Shown in pieces: positions 16,701 through 25,935 of a DNA stretch of 64,000 nt (position 1 is the first letter of the stretch; each line of letters starts with the position of its first letter). The DNA is from Burkholderiales bacterium (lineage in GTDB: Bacteria > Pseudomonadota > Gammaproteobacteria > Burkholderiales > Burkholderiaceae_C): NCBI GenBank assembly GCA_016219375.1, contig JACRNC010000020.1, forward strand, positions 124,001 to 188,000, given 5' to 3'. The translations under genes were made by a program, and so were the position numbers. The notes under the pieces were generated by a model. It did not search any database and was not told the DNA's origin. It saw only the letters and a list, made by a program, of their open reading frames with translations.

Positions 16701-19178
16701 ATGACCGTCGCCGCCCCCGCCCGCCGCCCGCGGCTGGCCCTGCGCATCGCCGGGCTGTCGCTGGCCCTGCTGCTGGTGATCCAGGCCGTCAGCCTGGTGC
16801 TCATCCGCCGCAGCATCGAGGCCAATGCCCGCCAGTCGCTGCGCCAGTCCCTGGCCCAGGGCGAAGGCGTGCTGCGCAGCCTGCTGGCGCGCAATGCCGA
16901 CCACCTGCTGCAGGCCACGCACGTGCTGGCGGCCGACTACGGCTTCCGCTCGGCCATCGCCAGCGACGACCGCGACACCATCGCCTCGGCCCTGGCCAAT
17001 CACGGCGAGCGCCTGGGCGCCAGCGTCATGCTGCTGACCGATGCGCGCTTCGAGGTCAAGGCCAGCGCCGGGCCGGTGTCGGCGGCCATGCTGCAGCAGC
17101 GGCTGCTGCCGCAGGTGCGGCGCAGCGCGGTGTCGCCCACTGCCGTGCAGGCCGAGGACGCCCACATCGCCCTGCTGGACGGCGAACCCTTCCAGGTGGT
17201 CGCCGTGCCGGTGCGCGCGCCGCTGGTGGTGGGCTACGTGCTGATGGGCTTTCCGCTGCAGGACAGCCTGCTGCAGGAGATGCGCCGCCTGACCGCTCTG
17301 GACGTGGTCGTGCTCACCCGCGACAGCAGTAGCGGTAGCGGCCCCGGCAACGGCAACGGCAACGACCCCGGCGCCTGGCGCAGCCCGCACGCCACGCTGG
17401 CCGCCGACGATGTGCAGGCCGTGCGCGCGCTGTGGGGCGACGCCAGCCGGCGCCCGGCCGCAGGCGATCTGCGCGCCGAGCTGTCTGCCGGCAGCAGCCT
17501 GGCCCGCGGCGTGGTGCTGCGCGCCGGTGACGGCGCCGCGCCGGCAGCGGTGGCGGTGTTGCTGGGCTCGGTGGACGAAGCCATCGCCCCCTACCGGCCG
17601 CTGCAGTGGGCCGTGCTGCTGCTCACGGGAGTGGGCGTGGCTGTGTTCGCCGTGGGCAGCCTGATCACCGCGCGGCGCATCACCACGCCGCTGTCCACCC
17701 TGGGCACCCTGGCCCGGCGCCTGGCCGCGGGCGACTATGACGCGCCCCTGCCCGCCGCACGGCCCGATGAGATCGGAGAGCTCGCCGCTTCCTTCGAGGC
17801 CATGCGCCAGGCCGTGCGCCAGCGCGAGCAGGCCATCCGCGACCAGGCCTACACCGACCCGCTGACCGGCCTGCCCAACCGCGCGCAGTTCAGCGCCGAG
17901 CTGCGCGATGCCGTGGCCCGGCAGCAGCCGGGCGGCCCGGACTGCGCCGTGCTGCTGCTGGACCTGGACCGCTTCAAGCAGGTCAACGACGTGCTGGGCC
18001 ATGAGTTCGGCGACCTGCTGCTGCAGCAGGTGGCGCGGCGGCTGCGCAACCTGCTGCCCGCCGGCACCTGCCGCCTGGCCCGGCTGGGCGGCGACGAGTT
18101 CGCCGTGCTGCTGCAGCCCGGCGGCACGGCCCAGGCCATCGAGCTGGCCGGGCGCATCGCCCTGGCCCTGGAGCAGCCGCTGGTGCTGGGCGGCCAGCCG
18201 GTGGACCTGGGCGCCGGCATGGGCGTGGCCGCCTGCCCCGATCACGCCGGTGACGCCGCCACGCTGCTGCGCCGCGCCGAGATGGCGCTCTACCAGGCCA
18301 AGCAGACGCAGGCCGGCGTGGTCGTCTTCCAGCCCGAGCTGGACGCCACCACGGCCGAGTCCCTGTCGCTGCTGGGCGAGCTGCGCCAGGCGGTGGATGG
18401 CGACCAGCTGCGCGTCTACCTGCAGCCCAAGGTGGCGCTGGACGGCCGCATCGTCGGCGCCGAGGCCCTGGTGCGCTGGCAGCACCCCGAACGCGGCCTG
18501 GTGCCGCCCATGCGCTTCATCCCGTTTGCCGAGCAGACCGGCTTCATCCGCACGCTCACCGCCTGGCTGATCGAGCAGTGCGCGGCCATCGGCCGCCAGT
18601 GGCAGGACGCCGGGCTGGACCTGGCACTGGCACTGAACCTGTCCACCCGCGACCTGATCGACCCCGAGCTGCCCGCCCGGCTGGACGACGTGCTGCGCCG
18701 CCACGGCCTGCCGCCGCGGGCCTTCGGCCTGGAGATCACCGAGAGCGCCATCATGGACGACCCCCAGCGCGCGCTGCAGACGCTGGAGCGGCTGCACGGC
18801 ATGGGCATGAGGCTGTCCATCGACGACTTCGGCACCGGGTATTCGTCGCTGGCCTACCTCAAGCGGCTGCCGGTGGATGAGCTCAAGATCGACAAGTCCT
18901 TCGTCATGAACATGGAGCGCGACGCGCAGGACGCCAAGATCGTGCGCTCCACCATCGACCTGGCCCACAACCTGGGCCTGAAGGTGGTGGCCGAAGGCAT
19001 CGAGAACGAGACCGCCTGGCGGCTGCTGGCCGCGCTGCAGTGCGACCAGGCCCAGGGCTACTGGATCGCCCGCCCCATGCCGGCCGACCAGTTCATCGAC
19101 TGGGTGCGCAGCTGGCAACCCCCGGCCTCCGACCATCTAGCCGGGATGGCGACCTTCACGCCCAGCGAGCTGGGCTGA
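16701..19178 (+). CDS. Bifunctional diguanylate cyclase/phosphodiesterase with periplasmic sensor
   Basis: An 825-residue inner-membrane c-di-GMP protein. Order: transmembrane helix near 17-34, extracytoplasmic sensor to about 300 (probably Cache-like), second helix near 302-325, HAMP, GGDEF domain with an intact GGDEF at about 462, then EAL domain with EALVRW near 586 and DDFGTGYSS near 706. Both catalytic motifs look complete; the RxxD product-inhibition site before GGDEF is not seen. It follows the cupredoxin gene by 7 bases, so a periplasmic redox, gas or metal signal read by the neighbouring exported proteins could feed into it. That link is inferred. Confidence 0.92.
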   Translation: MTVAAPARRPRLALRIAGLSLALLLVIQAVSLVLIRRSIEANARQSLRQSLAQGEGVLRSLLARNADHLLQATHVLAADYGFRSAIASDDRDTIASALANHGERLGASVMLLTDARFEVKASAGPVSAAMLQQRLLPQVRRSAVSPTAVQAEDAHIALLDGEPFQVVAVPVRAPLVVGYVLMGFPLQDSLLQEMRRLTALDVVVLTRDSSSGSGPGNGNGNDPGAWRSPHATLAADDVQAVRALWGDASRRPAAGDLRAELSAGSSLARGVVLRAGDGAAPAAVAVLLGSVDEAIAPYRPLQWAVLLLTGVGVAVFAVGSLITARRITTPLSTLGTLARRLAAGDYDAPLPAARPDEIGELAASFEAMRQAVRQREQAIRDQAYTDPLTGLPNRAQFSAELRDAVARQQPGGPDCAVLLLDLDRFKQVNDVLGHEFGDLLLQQVARRLRNLLPAGTCRLARLGGDEFAVLLQPGGTAQAIELAGRIALALEQPLVLGGQPVDLGAGMGVAACPDHAGDAATLLRRAEMALYQAKQTQAGVVVFQPELDATTAESLSLLGELRQAVDGDQLRVYLQPKVALDGRIVGAEALVRWQHPERGLVPPMRFIPFAEQTGFIRTLTAWLIEQCAAIGRQWQDAGLDLALALNLSTRDLIDPELPARLDDVLRRHGLPPRAFGLEITESAIMDDPQRALQTLERLHGMGMRLSIDDFGTGYSSLAYLKRLPVDELKIDKSFVMNMERDAQDAKIVRSTIDLAHNLGLKVVAEGIENETAWRLLAALQCDQAQGYWIARPMPADQFIDWVRSWQPPASDHLAGMATFTPSELG

Positions 19179-19331
19179 AGCGGCGCCGGGCCGCGGAGGC
19201 ACCGGGCCGCCGGACGGCACGGCACGGCAACAAGGGCGGTGCTCTGCGTCCTCCTCCCGTTCACCCGGCGGCTGCCGGCCGGGAATGTCTCTTGCCGCCA
19301 GGGTCGCAGTGCCTTTTGCAGGAGCTGCGCC

Positions 19332-19625
19332 ATGCCGGCCTCCCCCACCCCAGCACCGTCTTCCGCGCCGTCCTCCGCGCCGCCCTCCGCATCTTCTGCC
19401 CCGTCGCCTGCCCCGGCTGCGCACGAGCCCGCCGCCGGTACGCCGGCCCCCCGCACAGGCGCGCCGCCCGCGCCGATGGCCCCCGGCGACGAAGCGCCGC
19501 CCGGCACGCCGGGCACCGGCGAGGGCCTGTGCCGCCGCTGCGGCGGCAGCGGCCAGCTGAGCGGCCAACCCTGCCCGGAATGCGCCGGCACCGGCCGCGT
19601 CACCGTGGGGATCGGCGGGGCGTGA
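19332..19625 (+). CDS. Small protein with DnaJ-type CxxCxGxG zinc finger
   Basis: A 97-residue protein of unknown function. The first 65 residues are Ser/Pro/Ala-rich and likely disordered. The end holds two CxxCxGxG motifs (CRRCGGSG and CPECAGTG), the zinc-binding repeat of the DnaJ cysteine-rich domain. No J-domain is present. It lies on the same strand as, and 53 bases before, a thioredoxin-reductase-like gene, which may indicate thiol or metal chemistry. The ATG at 19332 is chosen because codons upstream do not look like protein. Confidence 0.65.
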   Translation: MPASPTPAPSSAPSSAPPSASSAPSPAPAAHEPAAGTPAPRTGAPPAPMAPGDEAPPGTPGTGEGLCRRCGGSGQLSGQPCPECAGTGRVTVGIGGA

Positions 19626-19678
19626 GCCGGCGGTCCTCCACACGGCCCCTGCTCCACCTCCCTGCCCCACCTGACACC

Positions 19679-20602
19679 ATGCACGACGCCACGCCCGACG
19701 TGATCGTCATCGGCGGCGGCCCCGCCGGGCTGACCGCTGCGCTCTACCTGGCGCGTTTTCGCCGCCGGCCGCTGCTGCTGGATGGCGGCAACAGCCGGGC
19801 CAGCCACATCCCGCGCTCGCGCAACTACCCGGGCTTCTCGGCCGGCATACCCGGCGCCGAGCTGGTGGCCCACATGCGCCAGCAGGCCGATGCCCACGGC
19901 GTGAGCCCTATCCCGGCCACGGTGGACCGGCTGGAGCGGCTGCCCGACGGCAGCCTGCGCGCCAGCTGGGGGCCGGCGGATGCGCGGCAGTCGGCGCAGG
20001 CGCGCTTCGTCCTGCTGGCCACCGGCGCCAGCGACCACCCGCCGCCGCTGCCCCATCTGGAGCAGGCGCTGCAGGAAGGCGCGCTGCGCTACTGCCCGGT
20101 GTGCGACGGCTTCGAGACCGTGGGCAAATCGGTGGGCATCCTCACCGACCACCACGGCGGCGTGGGCGAGGCACTCTACCTGCGCCACTACACCGACCGC
20201 GTCACCCTGCTTCGCACCAGCGACGCCTGGGCGCCCACCGACGAAGACCGCGCCCGCTTGGCCGCCGCCGGCGTGCGCTGGGTGGACGAGGTGGTGGACA
20301 GCCTGCGCCTGTGGGACAACCGGGTCACCGCCCGCCACGGCGGCGGCGAGACGAGCTGCGACACCGTCTATGGTGCCTTCGGCATGACGGTGCACACCGA
20401 GCTGGCCACGGCCCTGGGCGCCGAGTGCGACCGGCACGGCTATCTGGTGACCGACCCGCACGGCCAGACCACCGTGCCGGGGCTCTATGCCGCCGGCGAC
20501 GTCTGCCAGGGTCTCAACCAGATCGCGGTGGCCACCGGCAACGCGGCGGTGGCCGCATCGGCCATCCACCGCGCGCTGGGGCTGCCGGGGGCGCGAGCCT
20601 GA
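19679..20602 (+). CDS. Thioredoxin-reductase-like NAD(P)/FAD oxidoreductase
   Basis: A 307-residue flavoprotein of the thioredoxin reductase superfamily. It shows the FAD fold VIVIGGGPAGLTAALYLARF at residue 8, a redox CPVC (RYCPVCDGF) at the place of the TrxR CATC motif, and the C-terminal FAD motif TVPGLYAAGDVCQGLNQIAVATG. The usual GxGxxA NADPH fold is altered (SVGILTDHHGGVGEA), so it may not use NADPH like TrxR. It is probably not the housekeeping trxB; a disulfide reductase for an unknown partner is likely. Confidence 0.85.
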   Translation: MHDATPDVIVIGGGPAGLTAALYLARFRRRPLLLDGGNSRASHIPRSRNYPGFSAGIPGAELVAHMRQQADAHGVSPIPATVDRLERLPDGSLRASWGPADARQSAQARFVLLATGASDHPPPLPHLEQALQEGALRYCPVCDGFETVGKSVGILTDHHGGVGEALYLRHYTDRVTLLRTSDAWAPTDEDRARLAAAGVRWVDEVVDSLRLWDNRVTARHGGGETSCDTVYGAFGMTVHTELATALGAECDRHGYLVTDPHGQTTVPGLYAAGDVCQGLNQIAVATGNAAVAASAIHRALGLPGARA

Positions 20603-20615
20603 GCCGGCAACCCGC

Positions 20616-21665
20616 TCAGGGCAGCTTGGCCAGCGCCTGCAAGTAGGCCGGCTGGCGCATCAGCTCGTCCCAGGGCAGCGGGGCCGACTGCGGCAGCAGG
20701 TCCAGGCGGCGGGCTTCGCTGGCCTCGCTGGGCTGCCAGCGGCCCGCATCGCGCGCGGCCGTCAGGCCGTCCAGCAGCTCGTCCACCGGCGCCCCGCCGT
20801 TGAGCGACTGGTTGCACAGCAGCACCAGGTCGCAGCCGGCATTGAGCGCGGCGATGGCGCCTTCGGTGTGCGAGCCGGCGACGCTGGCGCCTTCCATGCT
20901 CAGGTCGTCGCTGAAGATGGCGCCGGCAAAGCCCAGCCGCCCGCGCAGGATGGCCTTGAGCCAGCGGGCCGAGAAGCCCGCCGGCGCCGCATCCACCTTG
21001 GGATAGATCACGTGCGCTGGCATCACGCTGGACAGCGCGCCGCCCAGCCAGCCATAGGGCTGCGCATCGTCGGCCAGGATGGCCTTGAGGCTGCGCTTGT
21101 CCACCGGCACGTCCACATGCGAGTCGGCGGCCACGAAGCCGTGGCCGGGGAAGTGCTTGCCGCAGTTGTGCATGCCGGCCAGCAGCAGGCCGTGCATCAG
21201 GCTCTTGGCCAGCATCGTCACCACGCGGGCGTCGGCATGGAAGGCCCGGTCGCCGATCACGCCGCTGGGCCCCCAGTCCAGGTCCAGCACCGGCGTGAAG
21301 CTGAAGTCCACGCCGCAGGCGCGCAGCTCGGACGCCAGCACATAGCCGCAGGCCGTGGCCGCATCGGTGGCGGCCAGGGCATCCTTCATCCACAGCTCGC
21401 CCAGCTCGCGCATCGGCGGCAGGTGCGTGAAGCCGTCGGTGCGGAAACGCTGCACGCGCCCGCCCTCGTGGTCCACGCAGATCAGCAGGTCCGGGCGCAG
21501 GGACTTGATCTCACCGCACAGCTCGGTGAGCTGCTGGCGGCTCACCCAGTTGCGGGCAAAGAAGATCACGCCGCCGGTCAGCGGGTGATCCAGGCGGCGG
21601 CGGTCGTCATCGCCCAGCGTGGTGCCGGCGATGTCGAGGACGACGGGGGCGTGGGGTGTGGTCAT
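20616..21665 (-). CDS. nagZ: Beta-N-acetylhexosaminidase
   Basis: A 349-residue family 3 glycoside hydrolase that removes N-acetylglucosamine from muropeptides during cell-wall recycling in the cytoplasm. The hallmark KHFPGHGFVAADSHVDVP is present, with the His of the catalytic dyad and the substrate-binding part, and CVDHEGGRVQRF near the start is typical. The nucleophile Asp lies in FSDDLSMEGA. It is the last gene of the long minus-strand block and follows pdxJ after 142 bases in which acpS, usual here, is missing. Confidence 0.95.
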   Translation of the reverse strand: MTTPHAPVVLDIAGTTLGDDDRRRLDHPLTGGVIFFARNWVSRQQLTELCGEIKSLRPDLLICVDHEGGRVQRFRTDGFTHLPPMRELGELWMKDALAATDAATACGYVLASELRACGVDFSFTPVLDLDWGPSGVIGDRAFHADARVVTMLAKSLMHGLLLAGMHNCGKHFPGHGFVAADSHVDVPVDKRSLKAILADDAQPYGWLGGALSSVMPAHVIYPKVDAAPAGFSARWLKAILRGRLGFAGAIFSDDLSMEGASVAGSHTEGAIAALNAGCDLVLLCNQSLNGGAPVDELLDGLTAARDAGRWQPSEASEARRLDLLPQSAPLPWDELMRQPAYLQALAKLP

Positions 21666-21807
21666 GGTGGCAGCGGACGGATGGCGCGCCCGGGTGGCTG
21701 TGATGGGACGCGTCGCGGATCGACGCGGTCGGTGGGTCGTGGGGGCGGCGGCGATGGGCCGCCGGCCTGCGCAGCGCAGTCAGGCCGGTCGAGTCCGGCC
21801 GGTCGTG

Positions 21808-22596
21808 TCAGGCCGGCATGAAGGCCCGCTGGATCGCGCGCTGGTAGTCGCGCACGGTCTCGGTGTAGCCCAGCTCCAGCGCATCGGCGATCAGCGCATG
21901 GCCGATGGAGACCTCCAGCACGCCGGGCACCGCGCGCAGGAAGCCGGTGAGGTTGGCGCGGTTGAGGTCGTGCCCGGCATTGACGCCCAGGCCCACGGCC
22001 AGCGCGGCCCGCGCGGCTTGCACGTACTGCGCCAGCACGGCGTCCTGGCGCGGCGTGCCGTGGGCGCAGGCATAGCCCTCGGTGTAGAGCTCCACGCGGT
22101 CGGCACCGGCCTCGCGCGCCCAGTGCATCGCCTCGGGCAGCGGGTCCATGAACAGGCTCACGCGCACGCCGAGGTCGCGCGCCTCGGCGATCAGCGGGCG
22201 CAGCCGCTCCAGGTCGTCGGGCAGGCTCCAGCCGTGGTCGGACGTGAACTGCCCCACGCTGTCGGGCACGAAGGTGGCCTGGTGCGGCCGCACCTCGCGC
22301 ACGAAGTCCATCAGGTTGTGGAAGGGATTGCCCTCGATGTTGAACTCGATGTGCGGGCGCTCGCGCAGCCAGGCGTCCAGCTCGCGCACGTCGGATGCGC
22401 GGATGTGGCGCTCGTCGGGGCGCGGGTGCACGGTCAGGCCTTGCGCCCCCGCGGCCACCACCTGCTCGGCGGCGCGCAGCACGCTGGGGATGCCCAGGTG
22501 GCGGGTGTTGCGCAGCAGCGCCACCTTGTTGAGGTTGACCGACAGCGCGGTACGGCCGTCGGCGGCGCGGGAGTCGGGGGCCACAAGGGGATTCAT
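21808..22596 (-). CDS. pdxJ: Pyridoxine 5'-phosphate synthase
   Basis: A 262-residue enzyme of vitamin B6 synthesis that condenses 3-amino-2-oxopropyl phosphate with 1-deoxyxylulose 5-phosphate. Typical segments are LSVNLNKVALLRNTR, GLTVHPRPDERHIR with the conserved His/Arg, VSLFMDP and GLGVNAGHDLN. The length is close to the family's. Its ATG at 22596 lies 7 bases after the recO stop, so the two are surely co-transcribed. Confidence 0.96.
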   Translation of the reverse strand: MNPLVAPDSRAADGRTALSVNLNKVALLRNTRHLGIPSVLRAAEQVVAAGAQGLTVHPRPDERHIRASDVRELDAWLRERPHIEFNIEGNPFHNLMDFVREVRPHQATFVPDSVGQFTSDHGWSLPDDLERLRPLIAEARDLGVRVSLFMDPLPEAMHWAREAGADRVELYTEGYACAHGTPRQDAVLAQYVQAARAALAVGLGVNAGHDLNRANLTGFLRAVPGVLEVSIGHALIADALELGYTETVRDYQRAIQRAFMPA

Positions 22597-22603
22597 GGGC
22601 AGG

Positions 22604-23422
22604 TCAGGCCCTCGGCAGATCGATCATCAACTGCCGGGTGCGCAGCGGTGAGGGGCCCAGATGATAGTGAAGCAGCCCCCTGAGCTGAGCCTTCAGCTCG
22701 GTCAAGGCCAGGGCGCACAGCGACTGCAGGCGCGGCAGGTCGCCGGCGTCCAGCGCCGCCTGGGCCGATCGCCACCACGGCCCGGGCACGCCGGACGCAG
22801 CATCGGGCGTCAGGCCGATCTCGGGGCGCAGTGCATAGCTGCCCTCGCCCACCGGCTGCTGGGTCTGCGTCACCACGTCCAGCGCCGGCAGCACGCCGTG
22901 CTCGCGCAGCAGCACCAGCTCGAACGCGCGCAGCGCCGCCTGCGCGGGCGTGCCGTCGGGCTGGGCCAGCACCGGCAGCGTGGCCGCATAGGCATCGAAG
23001 AGCAGCGGGTGCGCGTCCTGCCGCGGCAGCAGGCGGATCAGCAGCTCGTTCAGGTAGAAGCCGGCCAGGAGCGCCGCGCCGGGCAGCAGCCCGCCGCCGG
23101 CCCACTCGGCCGTGCGCAGGGTGTGGATCTCGGCGTTCTCCGCGCGCTTGGCGCTCCAGGCCACGTTCAGCCGCTGGAAGGGCACGAGCACGCTGCGCAG
23201 CTGGGAGTACGGCCGCTTGGCCCCCTTGGCGGCCACGGCCACGCGGCCGTGCTCGCGGGTGAACAGGTCCAGGATCAGGCTGGACTCGCTCCAGTCATGG
23301 TGGTGCAGCACATAGGCCACGTCCACGCCGGGCCGCGTGGTGCGGCGCGCGGCACGGCCTCCACCGGCACGCGCGGGTCGGCCCCCGGGTGCCGTGTCGT
23401 CCCCGCCCCCGCCCTCTTGCAT
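22604..23422 (-). CDS. recO: DNA repair protein RecO
   Basis: A 272-residue recombination mediator that helps load RecA at gaps together with RecR. The OB-fold start [30 protein letters not shown]-like segment and [16 protein letters not shown] are diagnostic. The first 30 residues are Gly/Arg-rich and not conserved, so the true start may be further in; GTG 23434 is a longer alternative. The gene begins about 20 bases after era. Confidence 0.9.
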   Translation of the reverse strand: [272 protein letters not shown]

Positions 23423-23444
23423 CACCGCCGGCACGCCGCTGCGT

Positions 23445-24476
23445 TCACTCGTAGCCGTAGGAGCGCAGGTGCGCCTCGTCGTCGGCCCAGCCCGAGCGCA
23501 CCTTGACCCACAGCTCCAGGAAGACCTTGGCGTCCATCAGCCGCTCCAGCTCCACGCGCGCCTCCGATCCGATGCGCTTGAGCCGCTCGCCGCCGTCGCC
23601 GATCACCATGCCCTTGTGCGCGTCGCGCTCCACCACGATGGAGGCGCTGATGCGGCGCAGGTTGCCCTGCGGCCGCGCCCGGCCGCCCGAAGCGGCCGCA
23701 TCCCCCCCGGGGGGCGGCCGGCGCCCACGGGCGTCGGCCTGGGGGTCGTCAATCTCTTCGAATTGGTCGATGACCACGGTGGAGCTGTAGGGCAGCTCGT
23801 CGCCGGTCAGGCGGAACAGCTTCTCGCGGATGATCTCCGCGGCCAGGAAGCGCTCGTTGCGGTCGGTCAGCGCATCTTCCTCGTACCACCAGGCCTGCTC
23901 GGGCAGGTAGGGCCGCACGATGCCCAGCAGGCGCTGCACGTCGTCATCGCGCTGGGCGCTCAGCGGCACGAACTCGGCAAAGGCATGGCGCTGCTGCATC
24001 TGCAGCAGCCAGGGCGCCAGATCCGCACGGCGGGTCACCTTGTCGAGCTTGTTGGCCACCAGGATCACCGGCTTGGCGTCCGGAGCCGGCCCGGCGATCA
24101 GCTTGAGCACCTTCTCGTCGTCCGGCCCGAAGCGCCCGGCCTCGACCACGAACAGCACCACATCCACGTCGGCCAGCGTGCCCTGCACCGTGCGGTTGAG
24201 CGCGCGGTTGAGCGGGTTGCTGTGCCGCGTCTGGAAGCCCGGCGTATCGACGAAGACGAACTGCGCATCGCCCTCGGTGCGGATGCCGGTGATGCGGTGG
24301 CGCGTGGTCTGCGCCTTGCGCGAGGTGATGGACACCTTCTGTCCCACCAGCGCGTTGAGCAGCGTGGATTTGCCCACATTGGGCCGGCCGACGATGGCCA
24401 CCAGGCCGCAGCGCTGGTTGGCGGGATCGCCGCCCGGGCCGTCAGCTGTGGGCGTCGGAATGGAAGGGGTGCTCAT
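23445..24476 (-). CDS. era: GTPase Era, with an unusual insertion
   Basis: A 343-residue GTPase that binds 16S rRNA and helps 30S assembly. G1 [10 protein letters not shown]3 DTPGF and G4 NKLD are present, and the C-terminal KH domain has [13 protein letters not shown]. At about residues 245-270, between the GTPase and KH parts, is an Arg/Gly/Pro-rich insert ([13 protein letters not shown]... to PQGN) absent from most Era proteins, which are near 300 residues. The matching DNA, about 23662-23745, is made of GC-only inverted repeats. The reading frame stays open. Confidence 0.95.
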   Translation of the reverse strand: MSTPSIPTPTADGPGGDPANQRCGLVAIVGRPNVGKSTLLNALVGQKVSITSRKAQTTRHRITGIRTEGDAQFVFVDTPGFQTRHSNPLNRALNRTVQGTLADVDVVLFVVEAGRFGPDDEKVLKLIAGPAPDAKPVILVANKLDKVTRRADLAPWLLQMQQRHAFAEFVPLSAQRDDDVQRLLGIVRPYLPEQAWWYEEDALTDRNERFLAAEIIREKLFRLTGDELPYSSTVVIDQFEEIDDPQADARGRRPPPGGDAAASGGRARPQGNLRRISASIVVERDAHKGMVIGDGGERLKRIGSEARVELERLMDAKVFLELWVKVRSGWADDEAHLRSYGYE

Positions 24477-24769
24477 GGCTGGGTTCAGCGGGCGCGGCCC
24501 GCTCGTGCAAGTAGAAGAAAGGATGACCGCCGGTGCGGCGGCAAGGCCATGCGCCGGCAGAGCTCCGCGGCTGATCCGGGCAGGGAGCAGGACTCAAGCG
24601 GCTCGTACGGCCAGCGCTGCCCGCGGCGCAGCGCCCGCAGCCACAGCCCCCGCAGCCGCAGCCCCAACCGCACGATTGCGGAACAGGGTGCGCCCGGGCT
24701 GCACATCATCGCCAGCATAGACCGGGCAGCCGGCGCGCCGTGCGAGCCGCGCGCCCGCCCGTGGCGGCT

Positions 24770-25468
24770 TCACGGCTTGTCGGGCGCGGCTTTCAGGCGT
24801 TGCAGCATGCGCCGCGCCGCCTCCTGCTCGGCCGCACGGCGCGAGCGCCCTTCGCCCGCCTCCTGCAGCTTGTAGCCGGGCACGCTGCACTCGACGACGA
24901 AGACCTGGTCATGCGCCCGCCCGCGCGTGGCGGCAATGCGGTAGCCGGGCACCGGCTGCTTGCGCGCCTGCAGCCACTCCTGCAGCTCGGTCTTCGGATC
25001 CTTGGCCCAGCCCTCCAGGTCGGTCTGCGCCAGCACGGGCCCGTAGAGGCGCTCCACCAGTTGCCGCGCCGGCTCGAAGCCGCCGTCCAGGTAGACCGCG
25101 CCGATGATGGCCTCCAGCGCATCGGCCAGGATGGACGGCCGCTGCGCGCCGCCGCCTCGGCTCTCGCCCTCGCTCATGCGCATGTCATCCGGCAGCTGCA
25201 GCGACACGGCCAGCCGGTGCAGCATGTCCTGGCGCACCAGGTGCGTGCGCACGCGGGTCAGCGCGCCTTCGTCGCTGCGGTCGAAACGGCCGAAGAGCAT
25301 GCCCGACACCGCCAGCGCCAGCACCGCGTCGCCCAGAAACTCCAACCGCTCGTTGTTGTCCGCGCCGAAGCTCTTGTGCGTCAGCGCCCGCGACAGCAGG
25401 CCCCCATCGGCAAAGCGATAGCCCAGGCGCTGCTGCAGGCCGTCCAGGGCCGGGGCAGCCCTGTTCAC
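24770..25468 (-). CDS. rnc: Ribonuclease III
   Basis: A 232-residue double-strand-specific endoribonuclease acting on rRNA precursors and some mRNAs. The signature NERLEFLGDAVL is near residue 40 and the second acidic site is in DALEAIIGAVYLDGG. A C-terminal dsRNA-binding domain begins near DPKTELQEWLQARKQ and ends RRAAEQEAARRML. It lies between DUF4845 and era as in many betaproteobacteria; a 293-base gap to era has no visible gene. Confidence 0.97.
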   Translation of the reverse strand: MNRAAPALDGLQQRLGYRFADGGLLSRALTHKSFGADNNERLEFLGDAVLALAVSGMLFGRFDRSDEGALTRVRTHLVRQDMLHRLAVSLQLPDDMRMSEGESRGGGAQRPSILADALEAIIGAVYLDGGFEPARQLVERLYGPVLAQTDLEGWAKDPKTELQEWLQARKQPVPGYRIAATRGRAHDQVFVVECSVPGYKLQEAGEGRSRRAAEQEAARRMLQRLKAAPDKP

Positions 25469-25507
25469 CAGCCGGCTCCACGGCTGGAGCGCCGCATCAG
25501 GGGCCGC

Positions 25508-25882
25508 TCAGTTCGACCGGCCACGGTACTTGATCAGCAGGTACACCGGGTCGAACAGCTCGACCTCCTTGTTATAGGCGAACGAGATCACCACCTTGTC
25601 GCCGTTGTCCTTGGTCACGTCCAGATCGGACGAAGACACCGAGGTGATGCCGTACTCCACTGCCCGCGCCCGGTCGAAGGCCGCACGGATCTCGACCACC
25701 GTGGTGCCGCCTTCCTTGGCGATCTTGTTGACCACGCGCTGGATGGTGAAGTACTCGATCACCGTCGGGCTCACCCGCATGCCGACCAGCGCGACGAACG
25801 CGATCAGCACGGCCCAGAACAGCAGACCGAACAGGGTGATCCCGCGCTGGGCACCCACGCCACGGGCCATCGAACGACTCAT
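25508..25882 (-). CDS. DUF4845 domain membrane protein
   Basis: A 124-residue protein with a type-IV-pilin-like N-terminus: a short basic head, then GITLFGLLFWAVLIAFVALVGMRV as a single membrane helix, and a soluble domain with TIQRVVNKIAKEGG and YNKEVELFDPVYLLIKY. DUF4845 proteins occupy this place between lepB and rnc in many betaproteobacteria; the function is unknown. ATG 25882 gives the right N-terminus. Confidence 0.88.
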   Translation of the reverse strand: MSRSMARGVGAQRGITLFGLLFWAVLIAFVALVGMRVSPTVIEYFTIQRVVNKIAKEGGTTVVEIRAAFDRARAVEYGITSVSSSDLDVTKDNGDKVVISFAYNKEVELFDPVYLLIKYRGRSN

Positions 25883-25935
25883 TGCACTCCTCCTCGACGG
25901 TTGGCAAACAGCAGGAAAAGACTGGTTCGACCCGC

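Noticed and set aside
24477-24769. Possible extra gene between era and rnc
   Set aside because: Open frames across the gap are Arg/Ala-rich and short; no start with a ribosome binding site and no recognisable motif.
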